Program-made: the position numbers and the translations under genes
Shown here: positions 17,396 to 24,461 of the stretch, piece by piece
How positions within the stretch are numbered: the first letter of the stretch is position 1
Layout: every line of letters starts with the position of its first letter
The notes under the pieces: model-generated
Seen by the model: the letters and a program-made list of their open reading frames with translations, nothing else
Told to the model about the DNA's origin: nothing
Database searches by the model: none
From: Saccharofermentans sp.
GTDB taxonomy: Bacteria > Bacillota > Clostridia > Saccharofermentanales > Saccharofermentanaceae
NCBI GenBank assembly: GCA_024685385.1
Contig: JAIKVV010000082.1
Location: 1-32,050, forward strand
Reading direction: 5' to 3'
Length of the DNA stretch: 32,050 nucleotides

Positions 17396-17572
17396 ATGAA
17401 TCTTCCGTCAGATCCCGTAATGCTCTTAAGCTATGTCAATACAAAACTTCGTGACGACTATGCATCCCTTGATGAGCTCTGCTCGTCCCTGGGAGCCGAC
17501 AAGGATGAGATATTGGCCAAGTTAGCCCAAGTAAACTATACATACGACGAAGAACTGAATAAATTTGTGTAA
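17396..17572 (+). CDS. DUF4250 family small protein
   Basis: This 58-residue protein is encoded between the hydrolase and gpmI. Its sequence, from 'MNLPSDPVMLLSYVNTKLRD' through 'YASLDELC' to the end 'YTYDEELNKFV', matches the DUF4250 family of short Firmicutes proteins. The length is typical of that family. It is probably helical, with a helix-turn-helix-like layout ('LDELCSSLGADKDEILAKL'); the function is unknown. The start is ATG 17396, four bases after the preceding stop, with 'aaaagg' and 'aaagg' upstream. Translation is probably coupled to that of the hydrolase. Confidence 0.85.
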   Translation: MNLPSDPVMLLSYVNTKLRDDYASLDELCSSLGADKDEILAKLAQVNYTYDEELNKFV

Positions 17573-17592
17573 TTTTTCGGGCGAATCCATAT

Positions 17593-17624
17593 TATAATAT
17601 CCGCGGATCAAAATTCACGGAGGA
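17593..17624 (+). promoter_or_regulatory. Promoter -10 box and ribosome binding site of gpmI
   Basis: TATAAT at 17593-17598 is followed by a perfect ten-base palindrome ATCCGCGGAT at 17599-17608, about where transcription would start. GGAGGA at 17619-17624 is the ribosome binding site. No clear -35 box is seen. It separates gpmI from the upstream series. Confidence 0.5.
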
Positions 17625-17630
17625 ATATAT

Positions 17631-19226
17631 ATGAGACAGAAACCTGTAGTACTTATGGTTCTTGACGGCTACGGCATCTCTGAGAACCCTGAAGCAAACG
17701 CGATCGCAATGGCATCTACTCCCGTAATGGATAAGCTCAGGGCTGAGTGCCCTTATGTTCAGGGATTGGCATCGGGTCTTGCAGTCGGACTTCCCGACGG
17801 ACAGATGGGCAACTCTGAGGTCGGCCACATGAACATCGGATCCGGAAGGATCATCTATCAGGATCTCACGCTTATCACAAAGTATATCGAGGACGGTGTC
17901 TTTTTCGAAAACGAAGAGCTCCTCCGCGCTATCAATAACTGCAAGGAGAAGGGATCGGATCTTCATATCTGGGGTCTTCTTTCTGACGGCGGCGTACACA
18001 GCCACAACACGCACCTTTATGCGATCATCGAGATGTGCAAGCGGAACGGTCTTGACCGCGTTTATGTACATCCTTTCTTCGATGGACGTGACACCCCCCC
18101 TGCATCAGGCAAGGACTACCTGCAGGCTCTGGTCGACAAGATGGCCGAGATCGGCTGCGGAAAGGTCGCTTCCATGTCCGGCCGTTACTATGCAATGGAC
18201 AGAGACAATAACTGGGACAGGATCCAGAAGGCATACGATTCACTCGTAATCGGCGAAGGCGTTAAGGATACAGATCCCGTTGCGGCAATGCAGAAGTCTT
18301 ACGACAACGGCGTAACGGACGAGTTCGTTCTTCCTACCGTTATCGTTAATGAGGACGGCACACCCGTATCCCTGGTCAAGCCCGATGACTCGATCATCTT
18401 CTTCAACTTCCGTCCTGACCGCGCACGTGAGATCACCAAGGCATTCTGCTTTGCAGACAGCGATATCGAGGCACAGGAAGGATCTTGTGATGATCCCAAG
18501 TGCATCAAGTTCTTAAAGCGCCACAACGGCTTCATGCCCCTCACATATGTCTGCTTCAAGGATTACGACGAGACCATCCCCAACAAGTTCGTTGCATTCA
18601 AGAAGGAAGAGATCGTCAATACATTGGGCGAGTATCTTGCAAACAACGGCTTAAAGCAGCTGCGTATCGCGGAGACGGAGAAATATGCACACGTTACATT
18701 CTTCTTCAACGGCGGCATCGAAGAGCCCAACAAGGACGAGGACCGTACGCTCGTTAATTCACCCAAGGTTGCAACATACGATCTCCAGCCTGAGATGAGC
18801 GCTCCCGAAGTTTCCGAGAAGCTCGATGCAGCGATCACTTCCGGCAAGTATGATGTGATCATCATCAACTTTGCTAACCCTGACATGGTCGGACACACGG
18901 GTGTTCTCGAAGCTGCAATCGCCGCTGTCGAGAGGATCGACCAGTGCGTCGGAGCTGCAGTTGATGCAGTTAAGCAGATGGACGGAGTCCTCTTCATCTG
19001 TGCAGACCACGGCAACGCGGAACAGATGTTAAACTACGAGACAGGAGAGCCTCATACGGCACATACGACAAATCCTGTTCCCTTTATCCTTTATAACTAC
19101 GATCCTTCTTACACTCTCCGCGAGGGCGGCAGGCTTTGTGATATCGCGCCCACCTTGCTCGAGATCATGGGATTGCCTCAGCCTTCCGAGATGACAGGTA
19201 AGTCCTTGCTTATCAAGAAAGACTGA
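17631..19226 (+). CDS. gpmI: 2,3-bisphosphoglycerate-independent phosphoglycerate mutase
   Basis: This cytoplasmic glycolytic enzyme interconverts 3-phosphoglycerate and 2-phosphoglycerate, using two manganese ions. The 531 residues compare with a usual length of about 510. 'VLDGYG' at the N-terminus gives metal ligand D12. 'GNSEVGHMNIG' gives the phosphoserine nucleophile S62. 'SDGGVHSHNTHL' and 'FDGRDTPP' are the phosphotransferase-domain motifs. 'FNFRPDRARE' binds substrate. 'NFANPDMVGHTG' and 'CADHGNAEQM' provide the remaining metal ligands. All are intact, so it should be active. It has its own -10 box and an excellent ribosome binding site, and is followed by a strong terminator. Codon choice is strongly biased, as expected for a highly expressed gene. 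Confidence 0.98.
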   Translation: MRQKPVVLMVLDGYGISENPEANAIAMASTPVMDKLRAECPYVQGLASGLAVGLPDGQMGNSEVGHMNIGSGRIIYQDLTLITKYIEDGVFFENEELLRAINNCKEKGSDLHIWGLLSDGGVHSHNTHLYAIIEMCKRNGLDRVYVHPFFDGRDTPPASGKDYLQALVDKMAEIGCGKVASMSGRYYAMDRDNNWDRIQKAYDSLVIGEGVKDTDPVAAMQKSYDNGVTDEFVLPTVIVNEDGTPVSLVKPDDSIIFFNFRPDRAREITKAFCFADSDIEAQEGSCDDPKCIKFLKRHNGFMPLTYVCFKDYDETIPNKFVAFKKEEIVNTLGEYLANNGLKQLRIAETEKYAHVTFFFNGGIEEPNKDEDRTLVNSPKVATYDLQPEMSAPEVSEKLDAAITSGKYDVIIINFANPDMVGHTGVLEAAIAAVERIDQCVGAAVDAVKQMDGVLFICADHGNAEQMLNYETGEPHTAHTTNPVPFILYNYDPSYTLREGGRLCDIAPTLLEIMGLPQPSEMTGKSLLIKKD

Positions 19227-19248
19227 TAATTAAGTTCTTTGAAAAGTT

Positions 19249-19284
19249 GATCCCCGGAACTTTATGGTGCCGGGGATCTTTTTT
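19249..19284. terminator. Rho-independent terminator of gpmI, possibly bidirectional
   Basis: Perfect arms GATCCCCGG (19249-19257) and CCGGGGATC (19270-19278) with a 12-base loop are followed by TTTTTT at 19279-19284. The other side has a short A-run, so it can also end the broken serine hydrolase transcript on the reverse strand. Confidence 0.92.
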
Positions 19285-19285
19285 G

Positions 19286-19800
19286 TCAGATCTTTTCTTC
19301 AGTTCTTTTCCTGTGAATGTTATATAAGGCAAGATAGATCATCAGCAGGATCAGAAGGATTATCAGGGCAGGGAAGGAGACGGCAAATCCTTCAAGGAAG
19401 AATTCGGAATATTCCGTTTTTCCCGAACGGAGGAAGCATGTTGCCGTAACAGCCGGAGGAGATCTTCTACGCTTATCTCTTCTTCAGCTGAATCGTAATA
19501 TGCCTTAAAGCCGGGGATCAGACCGGACAGTTTATCTTCCGGTCCGATCTTTCCTTCATCGATCAGCTTTTGTATTGCAAGACCCGTAAAGGCTTTGGTC
19601 ATGGATCCTATCTGATAGAGGTCATCCTTATCGCCGTAATGATCCGTTTTGCCGTTATCGAAGACGGCAACGCTTACGTTGCTGCATTTAGTCTCTTTTT
19701 GAAAGTCGTATATGAGTCCTTCGATGCCGGGATCGGAGGGCAGATATACCAGGCTGCTCGAAATGAAGATCGCAGTTGTTAAGAGGATGGTCCGTAGCAT
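19286..19800 (-). pseudogene. Broken beta-lactamase-family serine hydrolase with internal deletion
   Basis: The first 125 or so codons are intact: a signal or membrane segment, then 'YQIGSMTKAFTGLAIQKLI' with the Ser-x-x-Lys active site, then 'ISVEDLLR', which normally leads into 'HTSG'. Here the match stops at 'DLLR'. In another frame, the sequence continues as 'GKTEYSEFFLEGFAVSF' and a single membrane helix (about 19305-19380), ending in a basic tail and a stop at 19286-19288. This is the normal C-terminal anchor of such proteins. Thus most of the catalytic domain, including the Tyr-x-Asn and His-x-Gly motifs, is missing, and the two remaining parts are out of frame. The remaining ORF of 145 residues is inactive. 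It follows the M56 peptidase gene in the same direction. Confidence 0.75.
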
Positions 19801-19813
19801 TTATCAGGCGTTC

Positions 19814-19848
19814 CTTTCCGTTATGTTTTCGCACATCCTAACGGAAAG
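19814..19848. repeat. Inverted repeat before the broken serine hydrolase
   Basis: CTTTCCGTTA (19814-19823) and TAACGGAAAG (19839-19848) are perfect ten-base arms with a 15-base loop. On the reverse strand, the promoter-distal arm contains the GGAAAGGA ribosome binding site of the gene starting at 19800. It may be an operator or a hairpin that hides this site. Confidence 0.5.
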
Positions 19849-19906
19849 AAATGAGACATACAATAAGAGAGGGCTCTTGTTGCAAATGAGCATCCGCAAA
19901 ATGCAA

Positions 19907-21265
19907 TTATTGAGCTTTTAACTTTTCGATCGCATCCTGGAAAGACTTGAATTTCTCATCGCTCATCTTGAGACAATAAGATTTATCGGGTTCAGGTTCG
20001 GAATAGATTACGCCTTCGCCGTTAAATACTCCCAGGGCATATCCTTCGTAAGCATGGGGCGAGTTATCGTCACCGCACATGATTATGACGTATTTCACAT
20101 CCTCGTCACCCAGATAAGGAGCCGCATTGCATCTTGTCCAGGTGTTGTCCATGACGAAACAATCCAGTATCTGATCCATGATATCCCTGTCGAAAACGGA
20201 TACTGCTCCGCATTCGCCGAATACCGGGGATACTATGCGGGCATAGGCAGTTTTGCTGTTGTTGATGACGGGAGTATTGGTTTTTGTCTTGGCTGACGTT
20301 CCGAAAGATACGAAGGCCAGTAACATTACGGCTGTTACCATAACGGTAAGGCTCTTAGCACAGGGCTTGCTGTTCTTAATGTATCTTACGCGGCTCAACA
20401 TGCTCTTCTTATCGGATGCAAAAGCCGTTGCAAGACCGGGTGTCTTTCTTCCCGTCTGCTTCTTGACGGCGGAGATGATGGACAAGCCGTACATTGTCTT
20501 CTCGATATCTTCAAGGTCTCTTATGACCCAGGCATCGCAGGCTGCTTCGCGGTCAACAGACTGGATCTTTCCCATTATCCATACGAAAGGATCGAACCAG
20601 TAGACGGCACAGCAGATGGATGTAAAAAGAGCATAGAGATTATCTTTTTGTCTTATGTGCGTAAGTTCATGTATAAGGATGAAACGGAGTTCTTCGCAGG
20701 ATGAAGAGCAGATCCATTCCGGCAGGTAGATCACGGGACGGATTATGCCGGCGGCACAAGGGGAATCCGTAAGACCGGATATATAGACTCTGGGGAGATG
20801 CTTTATCTTAAGCTGGTTGCAGATGTCTTTCAGTTGATCCGGCCGTACTTCCCTGCGGTCATTTTTGAGCCTTTTATGGAATCTTACATTTCCCCAGATG
20901 ATGAATGCCGAAACAAGAAATACGCCAAGTATCCATACTACAGGTATCAGCATCTTCCATGCCAGGAGGATGGATGCATTGCCCGTATTTCCTATCGCGG
21001 GGGAATTGCTAAAGGCGGCCGGACCGCTCTTATGAAGAGCCGTTAATGCAATGCTTCCTCTGTCCGGCAGAAGGTTCATGATGCTTATTCTGCTCGATAC
21101 GGAAAAAGGGATCATGAGCCTGAGCATTACGGGGATCCAAAGATAGTAGCGGACCCTTTTGTCCAGCTTATTGCCAAAGATGGCGCGCAGCAGGAAAACG
21201 GCCGCCATGATCAGAGTCGACTGTATCAGTAATTCCGTTAACAATGACAGGATGCTGTCAGCCAT
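19907..21265 (-). CDS. BlaR1-like M56-family membrane metallopeptidase (sensor/antirepressor)
   Basis: The 452-residue protein has four predicted membrane helices: about 10-30, 38-56, 103-125 and, after the peptidase domain, 316-336. The zinc site is 'HELTH' (H199-E200, H203), with a third ligand likely E240 in 'DREAACDAW', the M56 signature. In known systems such a protein senses an outside ligand and triggers removal of the BlaI repressor. Unlike BlaR1 of staphylococci, the outside C-terminal part (about 337-452) is not a penicillin-binding domain. It is a domain of about 115 residues with several cysteines, so the ligand is probably not a beta-lactam. It overlaps the repressor gene by eight bases. 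GGGGAAGGA lies before the ATG. Confidence 0.92.
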   Translation of the reverse strand: MADSILSLLTELLIQSTLIMAAVFLLRAIFGNKLDKRVRYYLWIPVMLRLMIPFSVSSRISIMNLLPDRGSIALTALHKSGPAAFSNSPAIGNTGNASILLAWKMLIPVVWILGVFLVSAFIIWGNVRFHKRLKNDRREVRPDQLKDICNQLKIKHLPRVYISGLTDSPCAAGIIRPVIYLPEWICSSSCEELRFILIHELTHIRQKDNLYALFTSICCAVYWFDPFVWIMGKIQSVDREAACDAWVIRDLEDIEKTMYGLSIISAVKKQTGRKTPGLATAFASDKKSMLSRVRYIKNSKPCAKSLTVMVTAVMLLAFVSFGTSAKTKTNTPVINNSKTAYARIVSPVFGECGAVSVFDRDIMDQILDCFVMDNTWTRCNAAPYLGDEDVKYVIIMCGDDNSPHAYEGYALGVFNGEGVIYSEPEPDKSYCLKMSDEKFKSFQDAIEKLKAQ

Positions 21266-21641
21266 CTTGTCCTTCCCCGTCCGTTAATATCGCTATCATC
21301 TGTTCCAGCTGTTCATCCGAGATAGATCCCGTTTTCGCAAGATAGGAGACCATCTTGACCGGACTGTTGTCGAAGACTCTGGTAAGAGTGCTTCCGAGTT
21401 CCTTTTTGATCGCATCTTCTTCTTTTATCTTCGCGCTATAGATCTTCACGGGTTCTGATGACTTGACCTTGATGGCGCCTTTTGCTTCCATTTTCTTCAG
21501 GAAGGATATGACTGCATGATGTGTCCAGTCATGGCTCTTGTTGGCCTCATCACAGATCGTTCTCAAAGTGCAGGGCTGCTTGTCCCATATGATCTTCATG
21601 ATGTCCCATTCGTTATCAGTAAGATGTACCTGATCTTTCAT
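21258..21641 (-). CDS. BlaI/MecI/CopY-family repressor
   Basis: The 127-residue protein has the winged helix of the BlaI family. 'LTDNEWDIMKIIWDKQPCTLRTIC' is the opening, 'DWTHHAVISFLKKMEAKGAI' the recognition helix and wing, and 'VFDNSPVKMVSYLAKTGSISDEQLEQM' the C-terminal dimer part. By my alignment, Y100-L101 takes the place of the Asn-Phe bond cut in staphylococcal BlaI/MecI, so its inactivation may differ. It should bind as a dimer to the palindrome at 21667-21682 in its own promoter and to the pair at 24345 and 24408. The start at 21641 has AAGGAGAG at 21652-21659 (reverse strand). It is translationally coupled to the M56 gene. Confidence 0.95.
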   Translation of the reverse strand: MKDQVHLTDNEWDIMKIIWDKQPCTLRTICDEANKSHDWTHHAVISFLKKMEAKGAIKVKSSEPVKIYSAKIKEEDAIKKELGSTLTRVFDNSPVKMVSYLAKTGSISDEQLEQMIAILTDGEGQDG

Positions 21642-21666
21642 AACTTTTTTACTCTCCTTCCAAAAG

Positions 21667-21682
21667 GTAACCTTGGGGTTAC
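21667..21682. promoter_or_regulatory. Predicted repressor operator, blaI promoter
   Basis: The palindrome GTAACC-TTGG-GGTTAC has perfect six-base arms. It begins nine bases downstream of the blaI -10 box, overlapping the expected transcription start, a typical repressor position. Two further copies with the same arms flank the second GH3 promoter. Confidence 0.85.
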
Positions 21683-21691
21683 TGTACTTGA

Positions 21692-21720
21692 ATATTATTA
21701 TATGGCTGATACTAAGTCAA
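21692..21720 (-). promoter_or_regulatory. Promoter of the blaI-M56 operon
   Basis: On the reverse strand, TTGACT (21720-21715) and TAATAT (21697-21692) are separated by 17 bases. This is a near-consensus housekeeping promoter. It lies directly after the GH3 terminator. Confidence 0.8.
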
Positions 21721-21744
21721 GTTATTCCTGACAGCGGATATGGA

Positions 21745-21777
21745 AAACCCCTTAAGGGCATTGTCCTTAAAGGGTTT
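21745..21777 (-). terminator. Terminator of the second GH3 gene
   Basis: Arms 21745-21757 and 21765-21777 pair over 13 bases with one G-U type mismatch around a seven-base loop. Read on the reverse strand, it ends in GGGGTTTT. It lies 30 bases after the GH3 stop and just before the blaI promoter. Confidence 0.75.
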
Positions 21778-21806
21778 GCTTCCAAATCCGTTCTGGAGAT
21801 TTACCG

Positions 21807-24305
21807 TCAGTTATCTGTCTTTTTGCCGTATTTGAAACAGACCTCGTAATCTGATGCCGGAAGATAGCCGCTTACCATGATCACGCACATGAGATCGTCA
21901 TCGAGTTTTCTTACATAGGTATAAACGAGCTGATCGCCGTTATCCAGATTGCAGGTCTCTTTTACATATTCCTTGCCTCCGAGAGATACCTTTTCCCTTT
22001 CCGGATATTCCGCCTTGCCTCCGAACTCTTTCATCGACCTTAGAGTAAGTTCTTTTTCTGCATCGAGATAATCGTTTTCCGTGGGATCTTTCACTTCCGG
22101 CATGCCGAGTTTTGTATTCACAAAGCCTATTGCCATGTAAAGTGTCGGACCGGGATTCTGGGAGTCGGGCGTAAATACGGCATCCCAGAAGGTTGCAGCC
22201 GACCTGGCTCTGTCATTTTCATTTGTTGAACCTGCCATCATGGAAGAAGATGCGGCCGCACTGTCGTAAGTAAGCCCGCCCGGAAGATCAAGCAGGATCT
22301 GCGCATATTCATTGCTGTAAGAACCTTTGTCATATACGCCCTTGGTATATTTGGTATCTGCCATGGGATCTGTTGTCTTTTCGGATTCTTCAGAAGATCC
22401 TTCTTTTCTTTCAGGCTCCGTCCGGGGAGTGAAACCGTCACCGTAAGTTAATCCGTATCCAATATCGAAAAGGTTCTTATCCGTTAAGATCTTATCTACG
22501 GAACCGTACCAGGGCGAAGGCAGTTTGCCGGAAAAATCAGCACAGCCGCAGAGGACATCGGATATGCCCTTGCCTTCGGAACCGGGGAGGTAGCACATTA
22601 CGATGCTGTCCCAGCTATCCATGTCTTTTTGATCCAATATTACCTGTCTTCCTGCGATGATGCAGGTGACGGTAGGTTTCCCAAGCTTTCTTGCTTCATC
22701 GATCGCTTTGCGGTTGTCTTCAAGTCCGCAGCTTCCGCAGAGGGCAAGGTCTTCCGTGTCACCATACCATTCCGCATACGCTTTTTCACCTACGCAGAGC
22801 AAAACCACATCGGCCTTTCCGGCTTCCTTGGGATCGGTTATCAGTTCGATGCCGTAATCAGAAGCATACTGAGCAAACGCTTTCTTGATGGTAGTTACTC
22901 CCTTCATGTCATCGACATGGCTTGCATTCCAGCCTAATGTCCAGCCTCCGCACTGAGAGCGGGCATAGTCTGCCGCAGGTCCCGTGATATAGACTTTAGT
23001 GCCTTCCTTAAGAGGAAGGGTCTTTTTGTCATTCTTAAGGAGCACCAGACTCTTTTCGACTATCTTCTCGGCAAGCTTTCTGTATTCAGAAGATCCCGGT
23101 TCGGTCTGAACGGTCTTCAAGTTTGTGAGGAAAGGATCATCGAAAAGGCCCATATCTTTCTTGAGCTTGATTATCCTTATGACCGACTCGTTGATCCGAT
23201 CCTCCGAAAGCTTCCCTTTTTCCACTCCGCTTATGATGGCATTTTTTGCTTCAAGACCCATCTCACCTTCCATGAGGATATCCAGGCCGCAGTTGATGCC
23301 GCTTATGATCTGTTCCTCGTAAGTTGCAGGAGATGTATTGCGGACAGCCTTAAGGTCGCTTATGATGACGCCCTTAAATCCCATCTCGTCGCGCAGCTTC
23401 ATGATGTAATCTTTCTGCTCATGCATCTTCTTGCCGTTAAGGGATGTGTAGCTGACCATTATCGTCTGGACGCCTGCATCGATCTGTGCCTGATAGACCT
23501 TGAGAAGACCCTTGATCTGTTCATCGGTTAATTGGGAATCGCCTCTGTCGATGAGACGCTCGTAATCACTCTTCTCACCGGTTCCGAATACCGTGTTGCC
23601 GTCACCGAAGAAGTGTTTTGCGCAGGCAACGACACCGCCGTCGATCAGTCCCTTTGTGAAAGATGAGGAGAGCCTTGCAATAAGATCAAGATCTGCTCCG
23701 TAAGACTCGTAAGTCCTGCCCCACCTGGGATCCGTTGACTGGGCAACGCAGGGGTAGAGGTTCCAGAGCATGTTGCACATCTTTGTCTCATCTGCGACAG
23801 CAAGACCTGCCTGATAGGCAAGCTCTTCATCGTTGGCTGCGCCCTGTCCGATATTGTGAGGATAATAGACGGCATTGATGCAGTAGCCGACGCCGTGAGC
23901 GTCATCCTGGGCAATGATCAACGGGATGCCCGCTTCGGATTCTACGGCCGCTTTCTGGTATGAATTATAAGCATTCTGCCATTGAGCTTTTTCCCATACA
24001 CCCTCGTCACCGTAGATGCTGCCGTAGCAGTTATTCTTTACCTGGTTTTCGTTGAGGCTGTATAAGATGGGCTGCACCATCTGGGCAGCTTTCTGCTCCA
24101 AAGTAAGTTCCTTGACGATCTCCTCCGGAGTCATCTTGGCATATTTTTGATATTTATATTCGTATGTTTCTTCCGTTGCTTTAGGGGTCGATTCCGTGGT
24201 CGCCTTTGTATCAGAAGAACTAGTGCTGCTTTCAGTAACATTGTTACAAGATGCGGCAGACAGGAGCATTGCGGCTCCCAACAGCAATGAGACGGCTTTT
24301 TTCAT
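21807..24305 (-). CDS. GH3 glycoside hydrolase lipoprotein with extra C-terminal domain
   Basis: The 832-residue protein is a paralogue of the GH3 lipoprotein at 9434. The lipobox is 'AASC' (C20), followed by a Ser/Thr linker. GH3 domains fill about 50-625: 'QDDAHG', 'DPRWGRTYE', 'KHFFGDG', nucleophile D317 in 'GVIISDLKA', 'GGWTLGW', and probable acid/base E512 in 'KAYAEWYGD'. All catalytic residues are kept. A charged linker (about 628-650) joins a domain of about 180 residues that the paralogue lacks. It starts 'GVYDKGSYSNEYAQILLDLPGG' and resembles small stand-alone domains of clostridial lipoproteins ('Y.N.Y....F..P.G'). It probably acts on beta-glucosides outside the cell. Two predicted BlaI operators flank its promoter. 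AAGGAG at 24313-24318 is the ribosome binding site. Confidence 0.9.
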   Translation of the reverse strand: MKKAVSLLLGAAMLLSAASCNNVTESSTSSSDTKATTESTPKATEETYEYKYQKYAKMTPEEIVKELTLEQKAAQMVQPILYSLNENQVKNNCYGSIYGDEGVWEKAQWQNAYNSYQKAAVESEAGIPLIIAQDDAHGVGYCINAVYYPHNIGQGAANDEELAYQAGLAVADETKMCNMLWNLYPCVAQSTDPRWGRTYESYGADLDLIARLSSSFTKGLIDGGVVACAKHFFGDGNTVFGTGEKSDYERLIDRGDSQLTDEQIKGLLKVYQAQIDAGVQTIMVSYTSLNGKKMHEQKDYIMKLRDEMGFKGVIISDLKAVRNTSPATYEEQIISGINCGLDILMEGEMGLEAKNAIISGVEKGKLSEDRINESVIRIIKLKKDMGLFDDPFLTNLKTVQTEPGSSEYRKLAEKIVEKSLVLLKNDKKTLPLKEGTKVYITGPAADYARSQCGGWTLGWNASHVDDMKGVTTIKKAFAQYASDYGIELITDPKEAGKADVVLLCVGEKAYAEWYGDTEDLALCGSCGLEDNRKAIDEARKLGKPTVTCIIAGRQVILDQKDMDSWDSIVMCYLPGSEGKGISDVLCGCADFSGKLPSPWYGSVDKILTDKNLFDIGYGLTYGDGFTPRTEPERKEGSSEESEKTTDPMADTKYTKGVYDKGSYSNEYAQILLDLPGGLTYDSAAASSSMMAGSTNENDRARSAATFWDAVFTPDSQNPGPTLYMAIGFVNTKLGMPEVKDPTENDYLDAEKELTLRSMKEFGGKAEYPEREKVSLGGKEYVKETCNLDNGDQLVYTYVRKLDDDLMCVIMVSGYLPASDYEVCFKYGKKTDN

Positions 24306-24344
24306 TTTCTTTCTCCTTAACAGCTTTTTATCCGGCCGTGCGGT

Positions 24345-24360
24345 GTAACCACATGGTTAC
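24345..24360. promoter_or_regulatory. Predicted repressor operator O2, second GH3 promoter
   Basis: GTAACC-ACAT-GGTTAC lies nine bases downstream of the -10 box on the reverse strand, over the start of transcription. The spacing is identical to that at the blaI promoter. Confidence 0.85.
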
Positions 24361-24369
24361 TATAAACTG

Positions 24370-24398
24370 ATGTTATTACACGCAGGAGGGCATGTCAA
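24370..24398 (-). promoter_or_regulatory. Promoter of the second GH3 gene
   Basis: On the reverse strand a perfect TTGACA (24398-24393) and TAACAT (24375-24370) are 17 bases apart. Operators stand nine bases away on either side. Confidence 0.85.
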
Positions 24399-24407
24399 GA
24401 AGAAATC

Positions 24408-24423
24408 GTAACCTGAGGGTTAC
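24408..24423. promoter_or_regulatory. Predicted repressor operator O1, upstream of the second GH3 promoter
   Basis: GTAACC-TGAG-GGTTAC lies nine bases upstream of the -35 box. Its start is 63 bases from that of O2, about six helical turns, so both would face the same side of the DNA. Confidence 0.82.
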
Positions 24424-24461
24424 TGATGTGTTCTGTTTTTTTGAAGATGAGATCCGTCTTA

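Noticed and set aside
19907..21641. Beta-lactam resistance module
   Set aside because: BlaI and M56 proteins are present, but there is no penicillin-binding sensor domain, the adjacent serine hydrolase is broken, and the shared operators point to a GH3 gene.
9434..24305. Recent duplication of a GH3 segment
   Set aside because: The two GH3 proteins are similar, but their codons, signal peptides, linkers, 3' ends and promoters differ widely, so the duplication is old and not a mobile-element event.
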